Below are positions 1 to 7,510 of a stretch of DNA of 16,326 nt, piece by piece. Made by a program: the position numbers and the translations under genes. The stretch covers positions 1 to 16,326 of the forward strand of contig JASIJX010000017.1 of NCBI GenBank assembly GCA_030049955.1, in the 5' to 3' direction. The notes beneath the pieces were generated by a model. The model did not search any database. It was not told where the DNA came from and saw nothing but the letters and a program-made list of their open reading frames with translations. The stretch's first letter is position 1. The number at the start of each line of letters is the position of its first letter. This DNA is from Acidobacteriaceae bacterium. Its GTDB lineage: Bacteria > Acidobacteriota > Terriglobia > Terriglobales > Acidobacteriaceae.

Positions 1-1073
1 TCTTCGTGGTTCGGATAGACTTCCACCTGCACGGGACCGGGCAGCGTCATCTGGTATTTCCTGGTGTAGGTAGCGATGATCGCGTGAAGCTCCGGCTGAA
101 TATACGGCAAGAGAAGCGCGGATTCCGATTTGCTGAGCTTGATGATGGTCGTATTATCGCGATTCGTGTCGAAATTCCTGTAGCTGTCGAGCAGGCGCAG
201 GCTGTTGACCGTCGCTGCGTCGCGATAGTCGTTGTTGTAGGCCATCTCAAGCTCCTGGTACGGCTCATCCTGCTCGCCCAGCCGCATCAGATCAATCCCG
301 AGGGCCGAGTGCGCTGCCCAGAGTCGCGGGTCGGCTTCAATTGCTTTGCGATAGTACACGGCCGCATCTTCATAGCGATAATGCAGTTCCAATTGCTGTG
401 CCACGCGCGCGTACGCTTCGCCGTAGTGAGGATTTACCGCGCTGATCTTCGCAAACCACTCGTCGGGTGAGCGGTCAGCAATCAGCTCTATCGCTGCGCG
501 AACAGCCATCGCATCCAGTGCATCACCCTCAAGAGCGATGGCCTTGTCTGCCTGAGCTTCGGCCGCCGTGCGGTCATCGTTCGTCAACGCAAGCTCTGCC
601 ATAAGTTCATGCGCTTCGGCCAGCTTGGGGTCAAGCGCGATTGCCTGCGCGGCGTATTCGGCAGCATGGCCGTCGAAGCCATCTGCGGAGACAAGCGCGA
701 GACCAACGTATGCCTCGGCCAGCGACGGGTCTTTTTCAAGCGCTTCATGGAACAGCCCGGCAGCGTCAGCGTCGTTGAATCGCTCGTGCAGCAGCATGCC
801 CCAACGTACCTTCACCAACGGCCGAGCGCCGGCATCCTGCGCTGCCAGCCGGAACTCGGCATTTGCCTGCTCCCACTCTTCCATTCCCCACAATCCCTCG
901 GCGCGCTCATACGCGCTGGCGCTGCGCGTCAACGATTCAAAGCAAGCTTCGGCCTGTGCCGCGTGGCCGTGTTTGCGCAGCGACCAGCAATTCAGCGGAT
1001 TGGCGCCTGGCGCTGCAGCGCTGAACGGCGTAGCACATGCAAGCAGCAACGCGAAAAGTACGGCGCGGATCAT
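1..1073 (-). CDS. Secreted TPR-repeat protein, probably with a C-terminal peptidase-MA-like domain (3' end outside window)
   Basis: The frame is open from an ATG at 1073 to the left edge, giving 357 codons with no stop, so the C-terminus is missing. Residues 1-21 form a signal peptide (MIRAVLFALLLACATPFSAA), which places the protein in the periplasm or outer envelope. Residues about 30-280 are Ala-rich helical pairs with TPR spacing; clear units sit near 105-120 (ALEKDPSLAEAY), 140-155 (AIALDPKLAEAH) and 240-258 (AIEADPRLWAAH). From about 316 the sequence changes to SALLLPYIQPELHAII and PGPVQVEVYPNHE. This resembles the start of peptidase-MA-like domains in acidobacterial TPR proteins, but any HExxH motif would lie outside the window, so protease activity is inference. 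The start codon overlaps the stop of the upstream caspase-like gene as ATGA, which implies translational coupling. The product probably acts with the other envelope proteins of this operon. Confidence 0.85.
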   Translation of the reverse strand, partial: MIRAVLFALLLACATPFSAAAPGANPLNCWSLRKHGHAAQAEACFESLTRSASAYERAEGLWGMEEWEQANAEFRLAAQDAGARPLVKVRWGMLLHERFNDADAAGLFHEALEKDPSLAEAYVGLALVSADGFDGHAAEYAAQAIALDPKLAEAHELMAELALTNDDRTAAEAQADKAIALEGDALDAMAVRAAIELIADRSPDEWFAKISAVNPHYGEAYARVAQQLELHYRYEDAAVYYRKAIEADPRLWAAHSALGIDLMRLGEQDEPYQELEMAYNNDYRDAATVNSLRLLDSYRNFDTNRDNTTIIKLSKSESALLLPYIQPELHAIIATYTRKYQMTLPGPVQVEVYPNHE

Positions 1074-2038
1074 TTATCCAATTCCTCCTGTACCTTCGCC
1101 AGCGCTACCAGCGCATCTGTCAGTTGCTGTTTGTAGTCAGCGGGGTCCATGGCGGGCTTCTGGTACTTGAGCATGTCGATCTTCTGCTCGAGCTCGTCTT
1201 TTTGTTCGAGCAGCCCGCGCTTGGTCGGATCATTGCCGATCTGCGCTGTTGTGCCCGTGCGCAGCAGGGTAAAACTGGCCAGTAATTTGCCTTCTTGATC
1301 ATCCGGCTGGCGGACAGGATCGCCCGCGCCGGCGTCATTGAAGACCGCATGCTCAGTGGCCAGCCGCTTCTGTGAGTCGTAAAATGCGGCGGTTTTGTGC
1401 GTTGCATAGAGAAAGGCCTCGAGCGCAGATATGGATTCGCTGTGATCTGTGTCAGCCGAAGGGTCCTGAAAGGCTTCCACCCAGTAGCGCGCAAAGACGG
1501 TTGCATTTTTCTCCGTCCCGGATTTTGTTGCTGCAATCACCGCGCGTCCGGGCCGCTCGAATGCGGCCATCGCACCGCCGCTAGCGCTGGTTGTGTCAAC
1601 AATAAGCTGCCGGCGCGAAGGAACACGGTCGCAGAGCGCGGCAATTTCTGCAGCCGTCAGGTCGGGGCCGACTAGATTGAACTTGTACTCGACGCCGTCG
1701 AAGCTCCCGTGCCCGATGAGGATCAGCGCAAAATCGTCCTCTGGCTTCGCCTGGCGCGCGGCGGACTCAAGCGCCTGCCGAAGCCGCTCGGCCGTCGCAT
1801 TGGGGCCAGTTAGCGTGGTAACGTGCGCCGTAGGTCCCGCGGCTTTAAAGATGCGTTCGAGATCGTTCGCTGCGGCAGTGAAGCGCTGCTCGTAATCGGG
1901 CTCGCCGCCAAGACCGGAGATGATCACGTAGTAAGTGCCAGCCTGGACATGGCGAGCTAATAAGCAGACGAACGCAGCGATCAGCAGTGCGCGCGCACCG
2001 TTGCGCGAAAGTCGCGAATGCCGGAACAGCGGCTTCAT
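1070..2038 (-). CDS. Secreted caspase/C13-like (clan CD fold) protein, probably catalytically inactive
   Basis: The chosen start is the ATG at 2038, which overlaps the upstream stop (ATGA), giving 322 aa. A start at 2068 would add ten residues inside the upstream gene and is less likely. Residues 1-33 are a basic region plus hydrophobic core ending ARHVQA, a probable signal peptide. The region about 35-195 follows the clan CD pattern. A hydrophobic strand leads to the His-Gly motif (LILIGHGS, H110-G111), and a second strand leads to VDTTSASGG (147-155). In C13/GPI8-type peptidases this second motif reads DTCQA, so the catalytic Cys aligns with Thr150. Residues about 275-321 are charged and heptad-like, probably a coiled coil that could mediate assembly. 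The gene lies between the VWA/amidotransferase-like gene and the TPR gene with ATGA overlaps on both sides. A non-proteolytic scaffold or binding role is inference; a Thr or Ser nucleophile is the alternative. Confidence 0.8.
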   Translation of the reverse strand: MKPLFRHSRLSRNGARALLIAAFVCLLARHVQAGTYYVIISGLGGEPDYEQRFTAAANDLERIFKAAGPTAHVTTLTGPNATAERLRQALESAARQAKPEDDFALILIGHGSFDGVEYKFNLVGPDLTAAEIAALCDRVPSRRQLIVDTTSASGGAMAAFERPGRAVIAATKSGTEKNATVFARYWVEAFQDPSADTDHSESISALEAFLYATHKTAAFYDSQKRLATEHAVFNDAGAGDPVRQPDDQEGKLLASFTLLRTGTTAQIGNDPTKRGLLEQKDELEQKIDMLKYQKPAMDPADYKQQLTDALVALAKVQEELDK

Positions 2039-4314
2039 ACGACACCCCATTTGCGCCGCAGGAGCCACTCTGTGAGCGGCAAGGCAAGCAGCAGAAGAAA
2101 CACAACGGGCATATTCCAGAGCTCGTGCGTGTTGCGCACAGAGATGCCTGCTTCGGAATAAGTAATATCGCGTGGAAGGCTTTTGAGATCGTTCGATTTC
2201 CAGTAGCGCCCGCCGGTTTCGGCAGAAAGCTGTTCGAGGAGCGGTCGGTTCTGCTCGGTGTGAAAGTTTTCGGCGATGCCGTCTTCGCGCTCGAACGTTA
2301 CAACGTCGTTGCCGAGCGGCTCTCCATCGGCGGATTCGGCCGTAACCTCAGCCAGATACGCACCCGGCTTTTCCGCGGTCCATTCCGCCGTGTAGAGCCC
2401 AGGCGTGTCCTGCGAAGGCGTCAGATCGAACATCGCAGACAGGTTTTCCGGCCCCACAATGTGCACTATCACATGCGCGTCGGCCGCGGGCTGGAACTGC
2501 CGGCTGCGAACCTGCGCTGCAAACCCGGCGTGGCCTTGGTCCATCAGCAGACGCGCGGGCATCTGCACAGTTACAGGCCCAGGCGACTGCGCGACGAGCC
2601 AGCGCAAGAGTTGCTGCCAGAATAGGTCGTGCGAGGGGTCGCCAAGCGGTTCGCTCATCTGCCAGCGCCACGTGCCGCCCGTTGCCAGGATCGCGGTGCG
2701 TCCATGACCGTAATTCTGCGTGATGAGCAGCGGCAACTTGCGATGGCCAGCATTCATCGACGCCAGCACCACCGCGCCAGGCTTGGGAGCGCCGGGATCT
2801 TCGTAATCGGCGAGGTAAGTTAGTTTTTTCCAGCGCGCTGCATTCTTGTCCGGATCGTCAAGCAGACGTGTTACCGGCGAATCAATGCCTTCGGCAGTCA
2901 GTTCGACGGTAGCGGGATTCCGGTGGAAGTTGTGATTGCCCGACGGCAGAAAAACGGGCAACAGTTCCGCGAGATCTGACGCGGCCCAGCCGCCATCGCT
3001 CAGCGACTCGCGTCCGCCGAGAAAAAGAATGCCTCCGCCGCGCCGGTCTACATACTCCCGCAAGAGTTCCTGCTGCAGCGGAGTGAAATAGTCTGCCGCG
3101 ACCGAGCCAATAATGATGCCCGAGTAGCCGAACAGATCCTCCGGCCGTGAAGGAAAGCCATCAGCGAGCTCGCTTGGATCGCTGATTCCCTGCCGGTAGA
3201 TTTTGTTCTCGCTGGTACGCAGCATGCTGACAATCTGCACGGTCGGATCGTCGTCCTCTGCGCGGCGAATGAATTTATACTCCCAGCGCGGTTCACCCTC
3301 GATATACAAGATGCGGCGCTTCGCGTCGCTCACCAGCAGTGGGCGCGTAACGGCGTTGTTGGCCAGGTTCTCCTCGCCAGACAACGGATCGATGCTGAAA
3401 GTAAGGCGCTTCGCGCCCGCGTCCCCGGCTGGTAAAAACAGGGACTCTATTTGAAGCCGTCCTTCCGTTCCCAGGAGAATCTGGCGCACAGCGATAGTCT
3501 TCTGGCCATCCCGGACGTTGAGTATTGCTTTCTGGCCGGTGTAGCCGCGCTGCATCAGGCTTAGCGCTGTGGCTATGCGGGCGTTCGCCGTTGCTCTCGC
3601 CGGCAAGCTTACGTCCTCAATCTCTACGTCGTGAGTGCGCTGCAGGTTGCCGAAGCCGATGGTATGCACCGGCAATCGGCGGTCGCGCAAAGCTTCGAGC
3701 GCTTCCGGCCCGACTCCGGCGCCGCCCAGGCCGGCGGTGTTCTCTCCACCGTCCGAGAGCAAGAGCACCGCACCAATCGGCAGATCGGCAGTATCGGTGG
3801 CAAGTTGCTTCAAGCCCTCGCTCAAATGTGTCGCCGGCTCGTGAGGCGAAATGGATGGCAGCGCATCCGTGCGCGCAAGCGATGCGCCAAGGGTGTAGAC
3901 GCGAGTCTGAAACCGCATGTTGAGGCTTTTCAGGATGCCGTTTTCAAGGGCATTCACGGCCGCGGCTTCACGCGTCTTTCCTTCGCTATCAGCAATCGCC
4001 ATGCTGCGCGAATCGTCGATGACGATGGCGATGATGTTCTGCTGCGAGCTGAGCTCGCTCACCACCATGGCGGGTTGCCATAGCAGCGTAAGGATCAGAG
4101 CGATCAGCGCCGACTGCATGCCCCAAATGGCCCACGCGCGCCAGTTCCGCAGATTTGGTGCGGCATTGCGCAGGTTGCGTCGAATCAGGAATGCAAGTCC
4201 GACGGAGATGATGACGATCAGCGCAGGCAGAAGCCACGCAGGCCAGGATCCGAGCAGCACGAAGCGCCCCTTCGAGAACACAGGACTCGGGTACCTGAAG
4301 AGAAGCTGAAACAT
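2035..4314 (-). CDS. Inner-membrane von Willebrand A / glutamine-amidotransferase-like protein (BatA/BatB-type)
   Basis: The protein has 759 aa. The ATG at 4314 is preceded by AGGGAG (4322-4327) with 7-base spacing, which fixes the start. Two hydrophobic helices (about 28-45 and 62-82) come first, then a VWA domain at about 93-230. The VWA domain has an intact MIDAS: D100-x-S102-x-S104 (DDSRS), a likely Thr161 and Asp187 (LLLSDGGEN). The middle contains a class I glutamine-amidotransferase-like fold (about 330-460) beginning RRILYIEGEPRWEYKFIRR, including GIIIGSVAADYF and RGGGILFLGGRES. The usual catalytic Cys is not visible, so it is unlikely to be an active amidotransferase. A C-terminal helix (about 735-752) is followed by a basic tail, so most of the domain between the helices should face the periplasm. 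Related proteins sit beside MoxR ATPases in Bat (aerotolerance) clusters and are thought to organise metal-dependent envelope complexes. The role here is inferred from that context. The stop overlaps the next gene (ATGA). Confidence 0.88.
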   Translation of the reverse strand: MFQLLFRYPSPVFSKGRFVLLGSWPAWLLPALIVIISVGLAFLIRRNLRNAAPNLRNWRAWAIWGMQSALIALILTLLWQPAMVVSELSSQQNIIAIVIDDSRSMAIADSEGKTREAAAVNALENGILKSLNMRFQTRVYTLGASLARTDALPSISPHEPATHLSEGLKQLATDTADLPIGAVLLLSDGGENTAGLGGAGVGPEALEALRDRRLPVHTIGFGNLQRTHDVEIEDVSLPARATANARIATALSLMQRGYTGQKAILNVRDGQKTIAVRQILLGTEGRLQIESLFLPAGDAGAKRLTFSIDPLSGEENLANNAVTRPLLVSDAKRRILYIEGEPRWEYKFIRRAEDDDPTVQIVSMLRTSENKIYRQGISDPSELADGFPSRPEDLFGYSGIIIGSVAADYFTPLQQELLREYVDRRGGGILFLGGRESLSDGGWAASDLAELLPVFLPSGNHNFHRNPATVELTAEGIDSPVTRLLDDPDKNAARWKKLTYLADYEDPGAPKPGAVVLASMNAGHRKLPLLITQNYGHGRTAILATGGTWRWQMSEPLGDPSHDLFWQQLLRWLVAQSPGPVTVQMPARLLMDQGHAGFAAQVRSRQFQPAADAHVIVHIVGPENLSAMFDLTPSQDTPGLYTAEWTAEKPGAYLAEVTAESADGEPLGNDVVTFEREDGIAENFHTEQNRPLLEQLSAETGGRYWKSNDLKSLPRDITYSEAGISVRNTHELWNMPVVFLLLLALPLTEWLLRRKWGVV

Positions 4315-4540
4315 CTGCGCTCTCCCTGTTCAAAAGGAGGCATAGCGTGAAGCGTGCGTTTTGGTTTTCTTTTCAACTGTGCCGAGCGGGGAAGACAAGT
4401 AATCTTTCAAAAAGTTCCAGCGGAGCCAGAAGTGCTTCAGGGTCCGTATCTACTCGCTGGCCTATCGCAGAACGACCTGGCTTTTGAAAAACCCGACTGT
4501 CACGAGCAATACAGTGGTTCGTTCCGTATCGATATCAATA

Positions 4541-5344
4541 TCAATGCGTCATGCCATAGATGATGTAATCGAGGCCCACTCGAAAAGCCATGGAGGCGAA
4601 GGTTTCGGGATAATTCGGATCGTCGGCCCATTCCCATGCGTCGCCCAGGTGCATGTTATGGCAGATTGCGACGATGATGCGCCCCTTGTCGTCGCGGATG
4701 GCGCGCCACTTGGGCTGGTAGCCGTCTTTCTCATACGTGCGCCCGGTCCATACGTACTGCTCGCCTGGAATCTGCATCTTGTCGTCCACGTCATAGAGCG
4801 TATGGAAAATCTCGTCGCCGCTTTGCAGGTCTTCAATCGGGCGATCCGGCAATACCTGGCGCATGCCATTCATGAAGTTTTCCCAGTCCTCGGTACCGTG
4901 AAAGTCGTCGACCATGAGGAAGCCGCCCTTGAGCAGATACTCGCGCAGCCGCTTGGCTTCGGCGTCGGTGAACGTCCAGTTCTGCACCTGGACCGCATAG
5001 ATCCACGGATAGTTGAAGATTTCGTCACTGTCGAGTGAAACCACTTGCTCGGTGGGCCGGCCGTCGATGCGCGTGAGCCGGTGCATGGCGATGAGGAACT
5101 GGCGGTCGGCCTTGGGATAATCGCGCGACCATGATGCGTAACCCCAATAGCCGCGCCGGCCATAAGCGCCGTAGCTTTCCATGTTGGAGTTGTAGGCCAG
5201 GCGCGACCAGTAGAATTCGGCTTTCACGTTGGTGGGCGAGTCGTCGTTGCCGAAGCCGAAATCGGCGGTGCGCTGCAAGGCCCAAACTCCAGCGCCGCAG
5301 GCCGCCGCAACTGTCGTCACGAGCGCAACTCGCGAGAGCTTCAT
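4541..5344 (-). CDS. DUF4159 domain-containing protein (exported or membrane-anchored)
   Basis: The start is the ATG at 5344, preceded by GGAGGT (5349-5354); this gives 267 aa. The frame stays open further upstream but without a comparable ribosome-binding site. Residues about 4-23 are hydrophobic (LSRVALVTTVAAACGAGVWA), a signal peptide or anchor. The rest matches the DUF4159 pattern: KAEFYWSRLAYN (41-52), a Tyr/Gly-rich YGRRGYWGYASWSRDYPKAD segment, NYPWIYAV (111-118), GGFLMVDDFHG (140-150), and RIIVAICHNMHLGDAWEW (222-239). The fold is thought to be related to class I glutamine amidotransferases without the catalytic triad, and the function is unknown. In many Acidobacteriota this gene heads a MoxR/DUF58/BatA/VWA operon. 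Here the next gene downstream on the same strand is the VWA protein, 226 bases away. The gene is divergent from the multicopper oxidase. Confidence 0.88.
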   Translation of the reverse strand: MKLSRVALVTTVAAACGAGVWALQRTADFGFGNDDSPTNVKAEFYWSRLAYNSNMESYGAYGRRGYWGYASWSRDYPKADRQFLIAMHRLTRIDGRPTEQVVSLDSDEIFNYPWIYAVQVQNWTFTDAEAKRLREYLLKGGFLMVDDFHGTEDWENFMNGMRQVLPDRPIEDLQSGDEIFHTLYDVDDKMQIPGEQYVWTGRTYEKDGYQPKWRAIRDDKGRIIVAICHNMHLGDAWEWADDPNYPETFASMAFRVGLDYIIYGMTH

Positions 5345-5528
5345 GGGGACCTCCGAAGAAAGGAAGAAGGCGCAATTAACGGAGTCCTGCTTGTTCGTAT
5401 AGACGGCGGCTGACAGAGGATGGTTGCAGGCAGTTTTGCTCTTTCCATAGCTGGTTTCGGGGCCGCTTGTCCTTGCAGTTCGCCTCGTGAGACGATGCTG
5501 GCACAACGCGGCTGCGGGAGGCAATGCG
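5345..5528. promoter_or_regulatory. Divergent promoter region between the DUF4159 gene and the multicopper oxidase gene
   Basis: This 184-base stretch must carry the promoters for both divergent genes. It contains the Shine-Dalgarno sequences of both: GGAGGT at 5349-5354 (minus strand, 4-5 bases before the DUF4159 ATG) and GGGAGG at 5516-5521 (plus strand, 7 bases before the oxidase GTG). A TTGCAG at 5424-5429 is the best -35-like word on the plus strand, but no good -10 follows at 16-18 bases, so the promoters themselves are not resolved. No copper-box-like palindrome was recognised. Confidence 0.4.
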
Positions 5529-7022
5529 GTGAAGCGGCGTGAAGCGCTGAAACTGGGTGGGCTGGCGTTGGCCGGGACGGCCGGTGCGCAGCTTGCCGAT
5601 CATCTCGCCGGTCAGTCGGTTCTGCAGGCTTTGCCGGGCTCTAAGCTACCCGGAACAAATGCCGATGTGACGCTGCGCATTGCGCCGGTGACGGTCGAAC
5701 TCGACCGGTCGCACATTCTTTCGACAATTGGCTATAACGGTTCTGCGCCCGGGCCGGTTTTGCGCCTGAAAGAAGGCAAGACCGTGACCGTCGATGTCAT
5801 CAACGACACCGATACGCCTGAGCTGGTTCATTGGCACGGCATGCTGATTCCGCCGGAAGTGGACGGGACGGCTGAAGAAGGCTCGCCGATGATTACGCCG
5901 CGTGGCAGCCGGCGTTTTCAGCTTACGCCTGGGCCGGCCGGAAGCCGCTGGTATCACTCGCATGCGATGGCGATGGATGATTTGCACAAGGGCGCTTACA
6001 CGGGGCAGTTCGGGTTTGTGTTTGTTGACGGTGGCGGCGATGCGGGCAGTTACGACCAGGAGCTGTTCCTTGCGCTGCGCGACTGGGAGCCGTTTTTTAC
6101 CGGCGTGATGGACGACGAGGACGACAATACACACGACGGGCCGCTGCTCGAGAAGCCGGCGGTTCTCGATACGCATCCGGACGGGCTCGAAGTCGGCTCG
6201 ATGACTTACTCGATCAACGACAAGGCGCTTGGCGCCGGCGAGCCGATTCGCGTGAGCGCAGGGCAGCGATTGCTGATTCACTTTCTCAATGCAAGCGCGA
6301 TTGAAAATCGGCGCATCGCGCTGGCCGGGCATAAGATGCGGGTCATCGCGATGGACGGCAATCCTGTTCCGAGCCCGCAGGATCTCGATTCGATTTTTAT
6401 CGGCGCGGGGGAGCGAATCGATGTGGAAGTCGAGATGAACCGGCCGGGCATCTGGATACTGGGCTCGACCGAGAAGCCGATTCGCGACTCGGGTTTGGGC
6501 GTAGTGGTGGAGTACGCGGGGCAGCACCAGCAGCCGCAGTGGATAGATCCTCCGGCGCAGCCTTGGGATTACACGATTTTTGGTTTTTCTCCTGGCCGGG
6601 ACGGCTCCGGTAACAGTGGGGCGGGCTTACAAAAACCACCGCAGGCTCCAGAACAGACGATTGAAATGATCTTTGGCAAGATTCCCGGGGGCGCGGGGAA
6701 GTTCAACTTGTGGCTGGTGAACGGGAAGCCTTACCCGCACGAGCGCGAATTTGTTTTGCAGCGAGGAGTTCGTTACCGGCTGGTGATGCGTAACCAAACC
6801 GACGATGCCCACCCGATGCACCTGCACCGGCACCTGTGGGAACTCAAAGAAATCAACGACAAGAAAACCGCGGGCGTGATCAAGGACACGGTGGTGGTTC
6901 CCTACTACGGCCGGGCGGTGGTCGAGTTCACGGCCGACCAGCCGGGGCTCACGCTCTTCCACTGCCACATTCAACAGCACATGGATTACGGGTTCAAGGC
7001 GCTGCTGCGGTATGCGGGGTGA
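5529..7022 (+). CDS. Tat-exported multicopper oxidase (three-domain, laccase-like)
   Basis: The chosen start is GTG 5529, preceded by GGGAGG with 7-base spacing, giving 497 aa. An in-frame ATG at 5487 would add 14 residues in front of the signal. The N-terminus KRREALKLGGLALAGTAGA is a twin-arginine signal, so a copper-loaded enzyme in the periplasm is expected. Numbered from the GTG, the four copper motifs are complete: H101-W-H103-G (HWHG), H143-S-H145 (WYHSH), H428-P-M-H431-L-H433 (HPMHLH) and H478-C479-H480-IQQ-H484. C479 is the type 1 copper Cys that takes electrons, and the remaining His residues build the trinuclear site that reduces oxygen to water. The axial position five residues after H484 is Phe489, not Met. 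In fungal laccases a non-coordinating residue here often goes with high potential. The substrate (phenolic, metal ion or other) cannot be told from sequence. The gene stands alone and is convergent with the nikR/receptor operon. Confidence 0.93.
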   Translation: MKRREALKLGGLALAGTAGAQLADHLAGQSVLQALPGSKLPGTNADVTLRIAPVTVELDRSHILSTIGYNGSAPGPVLRLKEGKTVTVDVINDTDTPELVHWHGMLIPPEVDGTAEEGSPMITPRGSRRFQLTPGPAGSRWYHSHAMAMDDLHKGAYTGQFGFVFVDGGGDAGSYDQELFLALRDWEPFFTGVMDDEDDNTHDGPLLEKPAVLDTHPDGLEVGSMTYSINDKALGAGEPIRVSAGQRLLIHFLNASAIENRRIALAGHKMRVIAMDGNPVPSPQDLDSIFIGAGERIDVEVEMNRPGIWILGSTEKPIRDSGLGVVVEYAGQHQQPQWIDPPAQPWDYTIFGFSPGRDGSGNSGAGLQKPPQAPEQTIEMIFGKIPGGAGKFNLWLVNGKPYPHEREFVLQRGVRYRLVMRNQTDDAHPMHLHRHLWELKEINDKKTAGVIKDTVVVPYYGRAVVEFTADQPGLTLFHCHIQQHMDYGFKALLRYAG

Positions 7023-7035
7023 TGGGTGTCACCCC
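7016..7035 (+). terminator. GC-rich hairpin overlapping the multicopper oxidase stop codon
   Basis: GGGGTGA (7016-7022, containing the TGA stop) and TCACCCC (7029-7035) form a perfect 7-bp stem with a 6-base loop. No T-run follows (CTCCCCCATTTCT), so this may be a factor-dependent terminator or an mRNA 3'-end stabiliser and not a classical intrinsic terminator. Confidence 0.4.
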
Positions 7036-7510
7036 CTCCCCCATTTCTGAGAGGATGTTCGTGAATCCATTAGGTTTACGGGAGCAGGTTGCCTGTATCT
7101 TCGTGTGGGGCAAGGATTTGTGCACAGCTTAGCCAGAATCAACAACTTACGGCCGAGCCTGGCCAGCGCGTGCCTCTACTCCGTCTTGTTCAGGACTGCT
7201 TCCAGACTGGCGCCTATTTCTGTGTAACTGTGAAACTAGCTTTCAGCAAGCGGTTGATAGTGTTGAGGTTGAGAGGAAAAATCGTTCGAGTTTTGCGGAT
7301 TTTCAAAAAAAGCGCGGTTCGCGCTGTCTTGAAGCTATCTGGATGGCTGATTCTCAGTGTAGCGGAATCGCAGGTATTTTCCGGCAAGGTTTGCGCGGGA
7401 AATAGGTCCTTTCATTCAAAACATGGGATTGGGAGGGATATCCTGCGAACCGGGCTTGACTGGGTGTGGTGACCCCGATCAGGCGACCACAAAGAGCTAA
7501 CAAGCACGAA
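7036..7510. other. Non-coding stretch between convergent multicopper oxidase and TonB-dependent receptor genes
   Basis: This stretch of 475 bases has no convincing gene. It is visibly richer in A+T than the flanking coding sequence and breaks up in all frames. The only open frame of any size, plus-strand 7089-7472, lacks a ribosome-binding site, a recognisable domain and codon bias like the neighbours. The recognisable element is the minus-strand intrinsic terminator at 7305-7325. A weaker inverted repeat, GGTCACCAC against GTGGT, lies near 7470-7494 on the minus strand. Confidence 0.5.
7305..7325 (-). terminator. Intrinsic (rho-independent) terminator of the nikR/receptor transcript
   Basis: Read on the minus strand, the sequence is AGCGCG, AAC, CGCGCT, then six T residues. 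This is a 6-bp, nearly all G:C stem with a 3-base loop directly followed by a T-tract, which is the classical intrinsic terminator form. It lies about 186 bases downstream of the receptor stop codon and would stop minus-strand transcripts before they run antisense into the multicopper oxidase gene. Confidence 0.75.

Noticed and set aside
6..470. Plus-strand open frame of 154 codons at the left edge
   Set aside because: The minus strand here encodes continuous TPR repeats; the plus frame is their shadow.
4315..4540. Remnant of a MoxR, DUF58 or BatA gene in the gap
   Set aside because: I read the minus strand in all frames and saw only short broken segments with no recognisable motif of these families.
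5487..5528. ATG 5487 as start of the multicopper oxidase
   Set aside because: It would put 14 residues, including a Cys and Trp, before the twin-arginine signal; GTG 5529 has a well-spaced GGGAGG.
5646..6527. Long minus-strand open frame (293 codons) across the multicopper oxidase gene
   Set aside because: It is antisense to a gene with complete copper motifs, has Arg/His-rich composition and no domain; a shadow frame from high GC.
7089..7472. Possible 127-aa gene in the oxidase-receptor gap
   Set aside because: There is no ribosome-binding site, domain or neighbour-like codon use, and it reads through the minus-strand terminator.
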